Positions 10,929-20,160 are shown, counted from the stretch's first letter. The stretch is 64,000 bases of DNA from Paenibacillus sp. FSL H3-0469 (GCF_038051945.1 NZ_CP150302.1:2728001-2792000); one strand, 5' to 3'. Program-made: numbers and translations. The notes: generated by a model not told the origin, from the sequence alone.

Positions 10929-11675
10929 TCACTCTGCATGCATCACCTGTTCCGAGGAGTCCCTCGCATAGTCGCTGAAGGTAGAGAGCACGCTGTTGTA
11001 CTCCTCCAGATCCTGTACCCGGATGCCCTGATGAAGCTGCTCCCAGATTCCCTTGGGCAGAGAGGATTTGATCGAGCCCATATCCATCTGGAAAAAAGTC
11101 TTCATGACCCGCTCCGCCTCGGGCGGTCCTTGGAACAAGGTCAGGTTGCCCTGCTCGTCCACTCCGAAGTAGGCTTCTTTCTTGGTCAGCGGCGACAGGT
11201 CATTAACCCGCTGCTCCAGCCACAGGTCCCCCTCCCGGCTAATCCAGCCGCTCCAGCCCGCATGCCGGACAATCAGCTCGTTAAGCTGGGCCGGAGTCTG
11301 CTTGCCGGGCAGGGTCTGCACTTCTTCTCCGGCTACATAGAGGGTCTTGAGATGCACCGTTCTGCTGATGGCTTCCTTGCCCACAGCCTTCAGCAGCTCT
11401 TGACTGTTCATCATGGCGGCATCATCTTCGGTATCATCGTCTGTATGGATATATACGGCGGCTACAGCCGGTAAGCTGCTTCCGGGCTCCAGGTTCTGCC
11501 CTGCGCTGCCGCTCAGGAATGACGAAGAATTAAGCAGCGTGCTGATCTCTTCCGGAACCTGCATGCCGCGCCAGGCGAGCAGCGTCAGCACCAGGCAGGC
11601 CGCCCCTACCCAGGGAGCTTTTTTCCAGCGTCTCCACCGCCGCCACAGTTGTTTTTTCAGGTGAAAAGCATTCAC
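10929..11675 (-). CDS. bofC: Bypass-of-forespore protein BofC
   Basis: About 248 residues from a GTG start with AAGGG 6 bases upstream; a longer ATG start at 11726 lacks a ribosome site. A basic N-terminus (KKQLWRRWRRWKK) precedes one membrane helix/signal (GAACLVLTLLAW), then the BofC domains: LKTLYVAGEEVQTLPG, then ELIVRHAGWSGWISREGDLW, then KKEAYFGVDEQGNLTLFQG. BofC is a forespore-expressed intermembrane-space inhibitor of SpoIVB signalling that times pro-sigma-K processing. Location next to ruvC agrees with the Bacillus order. Sporulation sigma-factor control is expected but I did not identify its promoter. Confidence 0.85.
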   Translation of the reverse strand: MNAFHLKKQLWRRWRRWKKAPWVGAACLVLTLLAWRGMQVPEEISTLLNSSSFLSGSAGQNLEPGSSLPAVAAVYIHTDDDTEDDAAMMNSQELLKAVGKEAISRTVHLKTLYVAGEEVQTLPGKQTPAQLNELIVRHAGWSGWISREGDLWLEQRVNDLSPLTKKEAYFGVDEQGNLTLFQGPPEAERVMKTFFQMDMGSIKSSLPKGIWEQLHQGIRVQDLEEYNSVLSTFSDYARDSSEQVMHAE

Positions 11676-11763
11676 GTTAATCCCTTCATTCTGGTTTTTT
11701 CCTATTGTGACCTGTGAAGGGATCATTTATGCGTTAATGCTTGAAATTCATCCCAGCTTGAAT

Positions 11764-13005
11764 TCAACCCGCACTCTGCGGATTCTCAATCGCCCCCAGG
11801 AACAGCACCACTCCGGTCTGCCTGTCCCGGATCATGAACAGGAACGGCCGGTTGACATTCATTTCGAAGGGCGCGTCTACAGGCGGTGCTGATCCGGCAC
11901 GCAAACCAACTACAGTGGAAGCCGCCGCCTCCGTTCCCCGCTCGTTCACATCAATATAGGTTTTGTGGATGACCTGTTCCACATAAATCGGGCTGTCCAG
12001 ATCCGCCATAAGGGAGAAATCCCCCCGTTCTGGATCAAAGGCAAGCATAGCGCCCAGCGCCTGCAGCGCCTTGGAGAGCTCTGTCCCATAGCTGGCCGTG
12101 AACCTTGGCAGCAGCAGCGTCCCCCGGGAACTGGAGAAATCCTCATTCCGTAGCAGAGCCCCCTGCTCCAGATGACTAACAAGCTCCGCGAGCGAAGATT
12201 GCTCACCTGGGAGGACCACTACCATCTCCATCTGTCCCTCTCCGTAAGGAAGCTTCACCGCCTGCCAATCCTCATGAGCTGCATACCCGAACATACCGCT
12301 CCGCTTCATCATCATCACCTGCACTGCCGGTCCGTCCGTTGGATAAAAGTCCGCCTGCTTCGTAGCCTCTTCCTCGAACACATCCTTCCAGACGGCTTTG
12401 AAATACAGCGCGTTGACCAAAACGGCCACAGCCTGCGGTCCGGGCGGCTTCGTGAGCATCTCCTGAATCTTGTCCCCCGTATGGTCTGCCACCCATCCGT
12501 TAATCTCCTTCACAGACTTCTCTGCAGCCAGATCCGTAGTCTTAATCTGTGCATCATAGAAATCCTTACCGGTCCCCAGGTAGTCCTTGCGCAGCGGCAG
12601 CCCCTTCATACCCCAGACTGAATTCGCTATCTCCACCTCTACGCCCGGTCCTCCATGAATCAAGAGCTTCATTAATGACTGATGGCCGGTATTCAGCTTC
12701 TTTCTTTCGTCCGGCACGTAGCCCAGCAGCTTCCCCAGTTCCTCTGCCGTCTCGCCGGCACTGCCGTTATAAGCCAGGGCCAGAGCGGCAGCGACACTGT
12801 AAGGGGATATCGTCAGGTTCCCGCTCCCCTGCTTCCATAATTGGCTGAACAGCTTCACGCCCAATTGGTTGCTGCTCTCAGCCAGCCCCGAATCGACCGC
12901 TGCTGCGGCAGCCTGTCTTTCCGCGTAATTCATGTCCGAACCTCCTTCGCTACAGCCGCCCAAGAGCAGCACGGTTAGTATAAGTGCGGATAATCTTTTG
13001 CGCAT
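11764..13005 (-). CDS. Serpin family lipoprotein (serine protease inhibitor)
   Basis: 413 residues. A lipoprotein signal with LLGGC places the lipid Cys at residue 18. The serpin fold follows: NLTISPYSVAAALALAYNGS near the N-terminus, VLVNALYFKAVWKDVF in the middle, then the hinge of the reactive loop GTEAAASTVVG and the C-terminal FEMNVNRPFLFMIRD and VLFLGAIENP. The small-residue hinge (Glu-Ala-Ala-Ala) is that of inhibitory serpins, so the anchored protein probably traps an extracellular protease. The target is unknown; the reactive bond lies in the short stretch after VVGLRAGSAPP. Single gene, both flanks free. Confidence 0.93.
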   Translation of the reverse strand: MRKRLSALILTVLLLGGCSEGGSDMNYAERQAAAAAVDSGLAESSNQLGVKLFSQLWKQGSGNLTISPYSVAAALALAYNGSAGETAEELGKLLGYVPDERKKLNTGHQSLMKLLIHGGPGVEVEIANSVWGMKGLPLRKDYLGTGKDFYDAQIKTTDLAAEKSVKEINGWVADHTGDKIQEMLTKPPGPQAVAVLVNALYFKAVWKDVFEEEATKQADFYPTDGPAVQVMMMKRSGMFGYAAHEDWQAVKLPYGEGQMEMVVVLPGEQSSLAELVSHLEQGALLRNEDFSSSRGTLLLPRFTASYGTELSKALQALGAMLAFDPERGDFSLMADLDSPIYVEQVIHKTYIDVNERGTEAAASTVVGLRAGSAPPVDAPFEMNVNRPFLFMIRDRQTGVVLFLGAIENPQSAG

Positions 13006-13198
13006 GCCAAGCCCTCCCTGAATTCTCCGTAGCCTCTCTACCCACTGACGCTGCGGATTGGGAAATGTTGCAAATTCTTACCGGCAGGCATACAAAATTG
13101 CTATTCATTATATTGAAGGCTTATCTTTCTATGCCATCATTTGCTATACTCTATATTAACGAAAAAAGTTAAAAACTAAAACAAAGGGGATATCCTTG

Positions 13199-14389
13199 AT
13201 GATTATTCAGCCAAAAACACGCGGCTTTATCTGTACAACAGCTCACCCGGAGGGATGTGCCGGACAAATACAGGAACAGATCGATTATGTACGGTCGCAA
13301 AAGAAGCTTACCGGCCCGGTGAACGTGCTGGTCATCGGCGCTTCCACAGGCTATGGACTGGCTTCGCGGATTGCCGCTGCCTTTGGCGCGGGCGCGAACA
13401 CCATCGGCGTCTTCTTCGACAAGGCTGCTGAAGGCACCCGCACCGCCTCCGCAGGCTGGTACAATTCTGTTGCCTTTGAACGGGAAGCGGCCAAGCAGGG
13501 GCTGAAATCCTTCAGCATCGTCGGCGATGCCTTCTCTGACGCCATCAAGACCACAACAATCGAGCTGATCAAAGCCGAATTCGGCACCGTTGATCTGGTC
13601 GTGTACAGCGTAGCCTCCCCGCGCCGCACCCATCCTGTAACCGGAGAAGTGTTCTCCTCGGTGATTAAGCCGGTAGGCCAAGCCTATTCGAATAAGACGA
13701 TGAACTTCCACACCGGAGAGGTCTCCACCGTTACCATTGAACCGGCTACAGAGGATGAAGTCCGCCAGACCATCGCCGTGATGGGCGGAGAAGACTGGGG
13801 CATGTGGATCAGCCAGATGCAGGAGGCCGGTGTGCTTGCAGACGGAGCAACTACCGTAGCGTACTCTTATATCGGACCCAAGATTACGCATCCTATCTAC
13901 AAGGACGGAACCATCGGCCAGGCGAAGAACCATCTGGAGCAGACCGCCATTGCCTTGAACGAGCAGCTCTCCGCCACCGGAGGCCGGGCCTTCGTATCCG
14001 TGAATAAAGCACTGGTTACCCAGTCCAGCTCGGCTATCCCGGTAGTGCCGCTGTATATCTCCGCCCTGTACAGAGTTATGAAGGAGAAGGATCTGCACGA
14101 GAACTGCATCCAGCAGATGTACCGTCTGTTCGCAGACCATCTGTATAACGGCGGTGAAGCCGCTGCGGACGGCAGCCACCTGATCCGCATTGACGACTGG
14201 GAGATGCGCGAGGATGTACAGATCGAGGTCATGAGACGCTGGAATGAGCTGGAGACCGCTAATGTGCCGGAGCTGGCGGATCTGGCAGGCTATCAGGACG
14301 ACTTCTTCCATCTGTTCGGCTTCCGTACCGAGGGTGTAGACTATGAAGCTGAGACAGACCCTGCCGTAGAGATTCCTAATATGGTGTAA
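13199..14389 (+). CDS. fabV: Trans-2-enoyl-[ACP/CoA] reductase FabV
   Basis: 396 residues. ATG chosen because AAAGGGG lies 8 bases upstream; a TTG one codon earlier is possible. N-terminal MIIQPKTRGFICTTAHP, nucleotide-binding VLVIGASTGYGLASR, and the FabV active site Y-x8-K as Tyr234 and Lys243 in IYKDGTIGQAK. FabV is the SDR-type reductase of the last step of the fatty acid elongation cycle (NADH), naturally tolerant to triclosan. It is monocistronic here and not near other fab genes, so it may be a second enoyl reductase beside FabI. Confidence 0.96.
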   Translation: MIIQPKTRGFICTTAHPEGCAGQIQEQIDYVRSQKKLTGPVNVLVIGASTGYGLASRIAAAFGAGANTIGVFFDKAAEGTRTASAGWYNSVAFEREAAKQGLKSFSIVGDAFSDAIKTTTIELIKAEFGTVDLVVYSVASPRRTHPVTGEVFSSVIKPVGQAYSNKTMNFHTGEVSTVTIEPATEDEVRQTIAVMGGEDWGMWISQMQEAGVLADGATTVAYSYIGPKITHPIYKDGTIGQAKNHLEQTAIALNEQLSATGGRAFVSVNKALVTQSSSAIPVVPLYISALYRVMKEKDLHENCIQQMYRLFADHLYNGGEAAADGSHLIRIDDWEMREDVQIEVMRRWNELETANVPELADLAGYQDDFFHLFGFRTEGVDYEAETDPAVEIPNMV

Positions 14390-14478
14390 AAGCCTGATGC
14401 TTGCTGGCCGCAAGTGGAACAAAATCACCATGCGATTGTCTAAGATTACCTGCGCGCCTGCACAATTCCCATACACCA

Positions 14479-14510
14479 AGAAGCCGCTCCTCCCCGGAGC
14501 GGCTTTCTTG
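14479..14510 (+). terminator. fabV terminator
   Basis: Perfect 10-bp stem AAGCCGCTCC/GGAGCGGCTT with a 5-base loop followed by TCTTG, about 90 bp past the fabV stop. Confidence 0.85.
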
Positions 14511-14566
14511 GCGTTCTATCCGGCCTATGACGCGGCCTGCGCCACAATCCGCACAGCACCGCCATT

Positions 14567-15277
14567 CTATTCGTCCCGGAGCCGCTTCTGGTACAGCACC
14601 ACAGACACAAGCGTCAGCACGGCTGTCCACGCTGCAATAATCAGCAGAGGCGGCCACACCTCTGCCGCCGAATAACCGGCAGGGCTCAGGTTCAGCAAAT
14701 GTATTAATTGGCTGCTTGGCATGTAGTCCAGCAATCCTAATACTGGATAATTCTTCGCCAATACAGCCCCCCACGGTGCGCCCATGAAGATGAAGGCTAC
14801 CGGGATGATGGATAAGGAAGCATCAAGTAAGGTTTTGGAATAGAGACCGCAGATCGTCCCGGCTGCCGTGTAGAGAACAATGGAAAGAACAATCGCGGCT
14901 ACAAATGCCCCTATACTTACTGGTTCATAGCCATACAATAGTGTAGAAACGGTAAGTACCACCGCTGACATGACAAAGACCAGACTGCTTTTGCCCATCA
15001 GTACATCCATTGTAGTAGCCGGAGTCATCATAAGGGACCGCAGCGTGTTACGCTCCTTCTCTTCCGCAATCAGGCAGGCTTGAGCGAAGCAGGTCAGCAG
15101 CACAAACGAACTGTTGAACAGAAGTCCGGCGGCTCCCGGCAAGGGTGTACCTGCGCTTTTAAACAGCAGCGCAAACAGAATCGGAAACAGCAGCATAATG
15201 GACAGCGCATAATTGCGCGAGAATTCCTTGTAATCCTTCACAAAGATCGCGCTGGCCCGCTTATAGGAGATGTTCAT
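14567..15277 (-). CDS. ABC-2 type transporter permease
   Basis: 236 residues with six hydrophobic helices and a cytosolic N-terminus. The segment CLIAEEKERNTLRSLMMTPAT is the ABC-2 coupling region, with the E-K-E-R-x-T-L-R signature of ABC-2 permeases. It overlaps the upstream ATP-binding gene by 4 bases, so both are one translational unit. Substrate not predictable; resembles small lantibiotic- or drug-export permeases. The LytTR gene upstream suggests it is induced by its substrate or a peptide signal. Confidence 0.9.
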   Translation of the reverse strand: MNISYKRASAIFVKDYKEFSRNYALSIMLLFPILFALLFKSAGTPLPGAAGLLFNSSFVLLTCFAQACLIAEEKERNTLRSLMMTPATTMDVLMGKSSLVFVMSAVVLTVSTLLYGYEPVSIGAFVAAIVLSIVLYTAAGTICGLYSKTLLDASLSIIPVAFIFMGAPWGAVLAKNYPVLGLLDYMPSSQLIHLLNLSPAGYSAAEVWPPLLIIAAWTAVLTLVSVVLYQKRLRDE

Positions 15278-16119
15278 AGCAGCTCACTTCCCGTCATTTT
15301 GATAAAAATATCACCCAGGCTCGGTTCCTTCGTCTCTACCCGTTCAATAAGTCCCCGCTTCATCCAATCCGCGATCCGGTCCGCCGTGTCCCCATCCACC
15401 GGAAGCTCATGAGCCTCTCCGCTGGTCAGCTCCACCCGGATCACATTCTCGCGGTGCTGACGCTTCAGCTCCCGCGGAGAGCCGATGGTCTGGATACGTC
15501 CCTGATAGAGAATCGCCACACGGTTACAGAGCAGCTCCGCCTCCGCCATATCATGCGTTGTGATGAAGATAGTCGTACCCTTCTCGTTCAGATAACGTAA
15601 GCCTTTATAGATATGCGCTGAATTCACAGGGTCCAGGGCCGAGGTCGGCTCATCCAGAAACAACAGCTCCGGCTCATGGATAATGGCGCAGGCCAGCATC
15701 ACCCGCTGACGCATGCCTTTGGACAGCGTGTTTGTTTTCTTCTTGCGCTCACTGCTCAAATTAACGAACTGCAGCACCTGATCCACCGCAGAGCGGGGAA
15801 GATCGTACAGCTTCCGGTACAGCTCCAGATTCTCCTCTATGGACAACCGCTCGTACAGGCCGCTGTTATCGGTCAGAATACCAAAACGCATCTTCTGGGC
15901 CGACTGCTGCATCGCCTCTGCCGGCTGATCGAAGACTTTGGCCGCTCCGCCAGTCGGCTTCAGCTGTGCAGTCAGAATCTTAATTAAGGTGGTTTTGCCT
16001 GCACCGCTCGGACCGAGGAACCCGAAAATCTCCCCCTTTGGAATACTGAAGGACACCTCTGTCAGCGCATCTCTAGCCCCGAAGGTCTTGCGGACCTGCT
16101 CTACCTGAATAACCGCCAT
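15274..16119 (-). CDS. ABC transporter ATP-binding protein
   Basis: 281 residues. Walker A GPSGAGKTT (36-44), Q-loop region, signature LSKGMRQRVMLACAI, Walker B LLFLDEPTSALDP, switch His in FITTHDMAEAELLCNR. The C-terminal part (VETKEPSLGDIFIKMTG) is typical of the ABC-2 exporter branch. Works with the permease encoded 4 bases overlapping downstream. Lies about 105 bp below the LytTR regulator on the same strand. Confidence 0.96.
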   Translation of the reverse strand: MAVIQVEQVRKTFGARDALTEVSFSIPKGEIFGFLGPSGAGKTTLIKILTAQLKPTGGAAKVFDQPAEAMQQSAQKMRFGILTDNSGLYERLSIEENLELYRKLYDLPRSAVDQVLQFVNLSSERKKKTNTLSKGMRQRVMLACAIIHEPELLFLDEPTSALDPVNSAHIYKGLRYLNEKGTTIFITTHDMAEAELLCNRVAILYQGRIQTIGSPRELKRQHRENVIRVELTSGEAHELPVDGDTADRIADWMKRGLIERVETKEPSLGDIFIKMTGSELL

Positions 16120-16224
16120 CTCGCCACATCCTTTAGTTGTTGATGGCTTAACGTTATCCGGATTCCAGCCTTTCAGCCACCAAAACCGGGTGAATTGTAC
16201 CCATTCCGGCCTGAACGGTACCTT

Positions 16225-17160
16225 TTACAGCTTAAGCAGCGCCTTAAGTTCCTGCAGCTTGGAGCGGGATAACGGAACCACGGCCTCCTTGCCGGTGTTC
16301 AGCCGCAGACTGTAGCTGTTCTTCGTCCAGGTAATAATCTCCCGCACCTTTTGCAGATTGACGATGTAAGACCGATGACACCGGAAGAAGCCGAAATTCA
16401 GCAGCCGCGCTTCGAGCTGGGTCAAGGTCAGGGCACAGTCATAATGCTCACCGCCGACATGCACCAGGATAGAGCCTTCTACACTTTCAATAAAATCAAT
16501 CTCGGGCGGGTCAAATAAAATCACCTTATCCTCCCGTTTGGTCGAGACCTTCTGTAAGGTGATGTTGGCCTCATCCTGCTTCTGCGCTTCCTGCCTGTCC
16601 TCTTCCGAATCGCGGATATCCAGCTGATGAAGCCCGGACCCGCTCAACCGGTAGATGACATCACAGGAGATCAGCGCATCCTCCAGATTCGAGGTCAGAA
16701 TGAGTATTCTTTTCTGCTGCGACAGATCATCCAGTATCCGCTTCAGCTGGCGGCGGTCCTGCTCCTCCAGATAGAAATATGGCTCCTCCAATACGAGCGT
16801 GGATTGATGGGCGAAAAAAGCCCGCAGCAGGGTCACATACACCCTTTTCGAAGAGCTGAGCTGCATCAATCTGACCTTACGTTCCTCCTTCAGCGCAAAA
16901 TAATCAGTTAACACAGCCGCACGCTCTTCGCGTCCCGACATCCGGATCAGAAACGAGATTAGCTCCTCTACCGTCAACCGCAGATACTCGTTCTGCCCGG
17001 CCCATGACAAATAATTGCCGGAATCCCGGGACAATTGCTCCATTAACAGTTGCTTGCGTCTCAAATCCGTGATAATACCAACCGAAGGGTTCGCTGACAG
17101 ATCAAGCTCGAGCTTCGGCATCATTAATTCTCCGTCTTCATATATAGGTTGAAATTGCAT
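16225..17160 (-). CDS. LytTR-family regulator with N-terminal degenerate ABC-ATPase-like domain
   Basis: 311 residues. C-terminal residues about 212-311 are a LytTR DNA-binding domain (IDFIESVEGSILVHVGG, LLNFGFFRCHRSYIVNLQKV, VPLSRSKLQELKALL). The N-terminal 200 residues resemble an ABC ATPase: after a signature-like LSSSKRVYVTLLRAFFAHQ comes STLVLEEPYFYLEEQDRRQLKRIL, equivalent to Walker B and D-loop, then ILILTSNLEDALISCDVIYRL, matching the H-loop region with Ser/Asn in place of the catalytic His. No Walker A (GxxGxGKS/T) is present in the corresponding place (VGIITDLRRKQLLME). It precedes the ABC exporter genes and probably controls them. ATP hydrolysis is unlikely. Confidence 0.88.
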   Translation of the reverse strand: MQFQPIYEDGELMMPKLELDLSANPSVGIITDLRRKQLLMEQLSRDSGNYLSWAGQNEYLRLTVEELISFLIRMSGREERAAVLTDYFALKEERKVRLMQLSSSKRVYVTLLRAFFAHQSTLVLEEPYFYLEEQDRRQLKRILDDLSQQKRILILTSNLEDALISCDVIYRLSGSGLHQLDIRDSEEDRQEAQKQDEANITLQKVSTKREDKVILFDPPEIDFIESVEGSILVHVGGEHYDCALTLTQLEARLLNFGFFRCHRSYIVNLQKVREIITWTKNSYSLRLNTGKEAVVPLSRSKLQELKALLKL

Positions 17161-17200
17161 GTCTTCCTCCCGCTCCAGGCTCTCTAGGATATATAATGCA

Positions 17201-17229
17201 ATTATAGAGATATGCTATGTATTTGTCAG
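17201..17229 (-). promoter_or_regulatory. Putative sigma-A promoter of the LytTR regulator gene
   Basis: Minus-strand CTGACA (17224-17229) and TATAAT (17201-17206) with 17-bp spacing, 40 bp before the regulator ATG. It falls in the intergenic region shared with the divergent small membrane protein gene. Confidence 0.7.
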
Positions 17230-17271
17230 GTATGGCCACTATCATTGCACAGAGGAAGGCGGATTTCTGCG

Positions 17272-17730
17272 ATGGGACTACATGCTCTGGGTTTTATCAT
17301 CTCTTTACTCGTATTACTGCCGAATCTTATATTCCTATTCTTCCCGCCCCGGAGTGTTCCTGACTCCTTGAACTCCGCCCCGCTGGTCTTCACGCTCCTG
17401 GAGCGGGCAGGGCAGATTACCTGCTTCATGCTACCCATTCTTTTCGGCCGATTGATTTCTGCTCAGACCCTGGGAGTATCCGCTGTACTGATGGCACTCT
17501 GCCTGCTGGTTTACTACGGCGGCTGGGTGCGCTATTTCCGGAGCGGGAGAGCTTTTACGGCGCTGTTCAAGCCCTGGCTGGGCATCCCCGTTCCTATGGC
17601 CGTCTTCCCGGCCCTCTATTTCCTGCTGCTTGGCGTTTGGCTCCAATCCTGGTTGTTCATTGTTCCAGCCTGTCTGTTCGCCGCCGGTCATTTAGTCAAC
17701 AGCTGGAGCGTCTACGGGCAGCTCCGTTGA
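17272..17730 (+). CDS. Hypothetical membrane protein, four helices
   Basis: 152 residues from an ATG with GAGGAAGG about 10 bases upstream; longer in-frame starts exist but lack a ribosome site. Four hydrophobic helices (about 5-24, 43-63, 70-85, 110-145). I do not recognise a family with confidence. It is divergent from the LytTR-ABC exporter operon and shares its promoter region, so it may be co-regulated or an accessory membrane protein of that transporter. Confidence 0.65.
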   Translation: MGLHALGFIISLLVLLPNLIFLFFPPRSVPDSLNSAPLVFTLLERAGQITCFMLPILFGRLISAQTLGVSAVLMALCLLVYYGGWVRYFRSGRAFTALFKPWLGIPVPMAVFPALYFLLLGVWLQSWLFIVPACLFAAGHLVNSWSVYGQLR

Positions 17731-17837
17731 TAGCAGATCCGCAATATAACTATAGTTTTGCGCAACAAACCTACAGCTTAATCGGCTTATAATGTAGTTA
17801 AGCACACTATAGCGATATTATGGAGGTTATGGCGGGT

Positions 17838-18995
17838 ATGATGAACTGGGAGCAGGCGATTGAGCAGACGCTTACGACTACGCGGCTTAATGTGAAGCGA
17901 TTTGGTGAGAGGTTTCCGATTGTAAGTATAGGGGACGGCAAATATCATCTGACAGACCACACCAACTGGACGGAGGGCTTCTGGCCCGGCATTCTTTGGC
18001 TAAGCTATGAATACAGCCGGGACCCGGAGATTCATGCCGCCGCCATCCAGGCGACTGACTCCTTCCGCCAGCGCATGCTGGACGGGCAGGCGCTGGATCA
18101 CCACGATATCGGCTTCCTGTACTCACTGTCGGCCAAGGCCCGCTGGATTGCAGACAAGGATGAAGCCTCGCGCCTGCTCGCCTTGCAGGCAGCGGACCAG
18201 CTAATGAAGCGCTGGCGCCCCGGTCCGCAGCTCTTTCAGGCTTGGGGAGCCGAGGGGGATGAAGACAACGGCGGACGGATCATCATCGACTGCCTGATGA
18301 ATCTGCCGCTCCTCTGTTGGGCCAGTGAACAGACCGGCGACCCGGTCTATGCCAGGGCTGCCCGTATCCACGCCGAGACAAGCCGCCGCTTCCTGGTGAG
18401 GGGCGACGACTCTTCTTACCATACCTTTTATTTCGACCAGCAGACGGGGGATGCCCTTCGTGGAGGTACGGCACAAGGGTATCAGGACGGCTCCACCTGG
18501 ACGAGGGGACAAGCCTGGGGTGTCTACGGCTTCGCTCTCGCCTACCGCAGCTTCCAGGAGCCTCATTACCTCGAAGCCTCCAAAAGAATGGCCCGCTACT
18601 TCGTGGAGCATCTCCCCGCCGACCATGTGGCCTATTGGGATTTCGATGCCCCGCAGCAGGAAGGCACCCCGCGCGACAGCTCCGCTTCCGCCATCACCGT
18701 ATGCGGTCTCTTAGAGCTGCTGGAGCATCTGCCGGAGAATGATCCCGACCGGGACTATTTCTGTGACGCCGTGAACAAATCCATGGACTCGCTGATCAAT
18801 CGCTACTTCACCGCAGGCCACCCGTCAGAAGAGGGATTTCTGCGGCACGGCTCCTATTCGGTCAGAGGCAACGCCTCCCCGGATGATTTCATGATCTGGG
18901 GCGACTACTTCTTCCTGGAGGCGCTGCTACGTCTGGAACGGGGTGTTCCGGGGTATTGGTATGAGCGGGGGACGGCACAAAATACAACGATCTGA
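17838..18995 (+). CDS. Glycoside hydrolase family 88, unsaturated glucuronyl hydrolase
   Basis: 385 residues from the ATG 11 bases after GGAGG; starts at 17820 or 17829 are also in frame. GH88 enzymes hydrate the double bond of unsaturated uronic acid at the non-reducing end of oligosaccharides made by polysaccharide lyases. Visible: HLTDHTNWTEGFWPGILWL, the catalytic Asp regions DHHDIGFLYSL and IIIDCLMNLPLL, the conserved GYQDGSTWTRGQAWGVYG and DFDAPQ...RDSSASAIT. No signal peptide, so it acts in the cytoplasm on imported oligosaccharides. Single gene; the larger polysaccharide locus begins about 4 kb downstream. Confidence 0.95.
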   Translation: MMNWEQAIEQTLTTTRLNVKRFGERFPIVSIGDGKYHLTDHTNWTEGFWPGILWLSYEYSRDPEIHAAAIQATDSFRQRMLDGQALDHHDIGFLYSLSAKARWIADKDEASRLLALQAADQLMKRWRPGPQLFQAWGAEGDEDNGGRIIIDCLMNLPLLCWASEQTGDPVYARAARIHAETSRRFLVRGDDSSYHTFYFDQQTGDALRGGTAQGYQDGSTWTRGQAWGVYGFALAYRSFQEPHYLEASKRMARYFVEHLPADHVAYWDFDAPQQEGTPRDSSASAITVCGLLELLEHLPENDPDRDYFCDAVNKSMDSLINRYFTAGHPSEEGFLRHGSYSVRGNASPDDFMIWGDYFFLEALLRLERGVPGYWYERGTAQNTTI

Positions 18996-19108
18996 CCTTT
19001 GATCCCAGATTGGTGGAGCATTACACATCCTACTTTATGGAAAAAAATATTGTCTAGCGGACTCTTGTAGCGTATAGTATATTCCCATGTTGGAAGGGAG
19101 AGATTACT

Positions 19109-20074
19109 ATGCTGAACAGGATTGAATCATTTCAAGGCTCCAGGCATTTCCGGCTGCAATATATTGCAGATAGCACCGTTGCAGCGGTTGCCGTTCCAGG
19201 CACAGGCTCACTCGCAAACGCGGCCATTATTGACCTGGGGGGACTCACTTTGGTGGTGGACACATTCGCGACGCTGGAAGCCGCACAGGATTTGAAGGCT
19301 GCTGCTGAGCATCTCACAGGGAACCCTGTATCCTATGTAATCAACACACACTGGCACAGCGATCATACTACTGGCAATCAGGTATTTGTGCCTGACGCTC
19401 AGCTGATTGCAACATCAGGCACCCGTGAGACGATGAATACATTCGCCAGAGACCGGGTAGCCCAGTACCAGAACAACAGAGAGAAGATGCTAGAGGCGAT
19501 CCGGGAAGCGGAATTGCAAGGCGAGCAGGAGACAGATAGCAAGCTGAAGCAGGAAATGGCTTGGGAGAATGCAACGGACCGTGAGTTCGTGAACATGCTG
19601 CCGCAGTTGGTTCATACAGTACCGAGCGTGACTTTTGACCGGCATATGACCATTCATGGCAGCAACCGCAGCGCGCAGCTCATTACATATGGCGGAGGAC
19701 ACACGCAGAGCGATGCTATTGTGTACCTACCAGAAGATAAAATTGTCATTATCGGGGACCTCGTACTCTCGAACCACCACCCTGTTCTAGCCAATGCCAA
19801 TCCTCAGGAATGGCTGTATATTCTGGAGCAGGTTGAATCGCTGGACGTGGAGACGATTGTACCGGGGCATGGTGAGGTCTGCTCCCTGCAACAGCTTCAT
19901 GCGGTGAAGGGATACATAAGCAGAATGATCGCCATCGTGACCGAAGCCGCTCAGAATCAGCAGAGTATTGAAGAGATCGAAATACCCGAAGAATACCGGG
20001 CTTGGTACTTCACAACCTATTTCAAGACGAATTTGAATAAGGTGTATGACCTGATTACTGCTTTAGGGGAGTAA
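19109..20074 (+). CDS. Metallo-beta-lactamase-fold hydrolase
   Basis: 321 residues. Metal site HWHSDH with His81, His83, Asp85 and His86; further ligands in GGGHTQSD, IIGDLVLSNHHP and VPGHGEV. Di-zinc hydrolase of the MBL superfamily, closest in layout to the cytosolic/SoxH-like group (no signal peptide, C-terminal helical tail). The N-terminal LANAAIIDLGGLTLVVDTFAT is typical for such enzymes. Substrate unknown. GGAAGGGAGAG precedes its ATG. Monocistronic, ended by the hairpin at 20112-20152. Confidence 0.9.
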   Translation: MLNRIESFQGSRHFRLQYIADSTVAAVAVPGTGSLANAAIIDLGGLTLVVDTFATLEAAQDLKAAAEHLTGNPVSYVINTHWHSDHTTGNQVFVPDAQLIATSGTRETMNTFARDRVAQYQNNREKMLEAIREAELQGEQETDSKLKQEMAWENATDREFVNMLPQLVHTVPSVTFDRHMTIHGSNRSAQLITYGGGHTQSDAIVYLPEDKIVIIGDLVLSNHHPVLANANPQEWLYILEQVESLDVETIVPGHGEVCSLQQLHAVKGYISRMIAIVTEAAQNQQSIEEIEIPEEYRAWYFTTYFKTNLNKVYDLITALGE

Positions 20075-20111
20075 CCGAGAGCATTCGGCGTATATCGTAT
20101 AACCAGACGAG

Positions 20112-20152
20112 GCAAGAAAAGAAGAGCATATCCCTTCTTTTCTTGCTTTTTC
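20112..20152. terminator. Bidirectional terminator between MBL gene and methyltransferase gene
   Basis: Perfect 13-bp stem GCAAGAAAAGAAG/CTTCTTTTCTTGC with a 9-base loop, followed by TTTTTC on the plus strand. It separates convergent genes. Confidence 0.9.
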
Positions 20153-20160
20153 TATGCATA

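Noticed and set aside
13169-14479. Minus-strand open frame of 436 codons
   Set aside because: Antisense shadow of fabV, which has full family motifs and the active-site Tyr/Lys.
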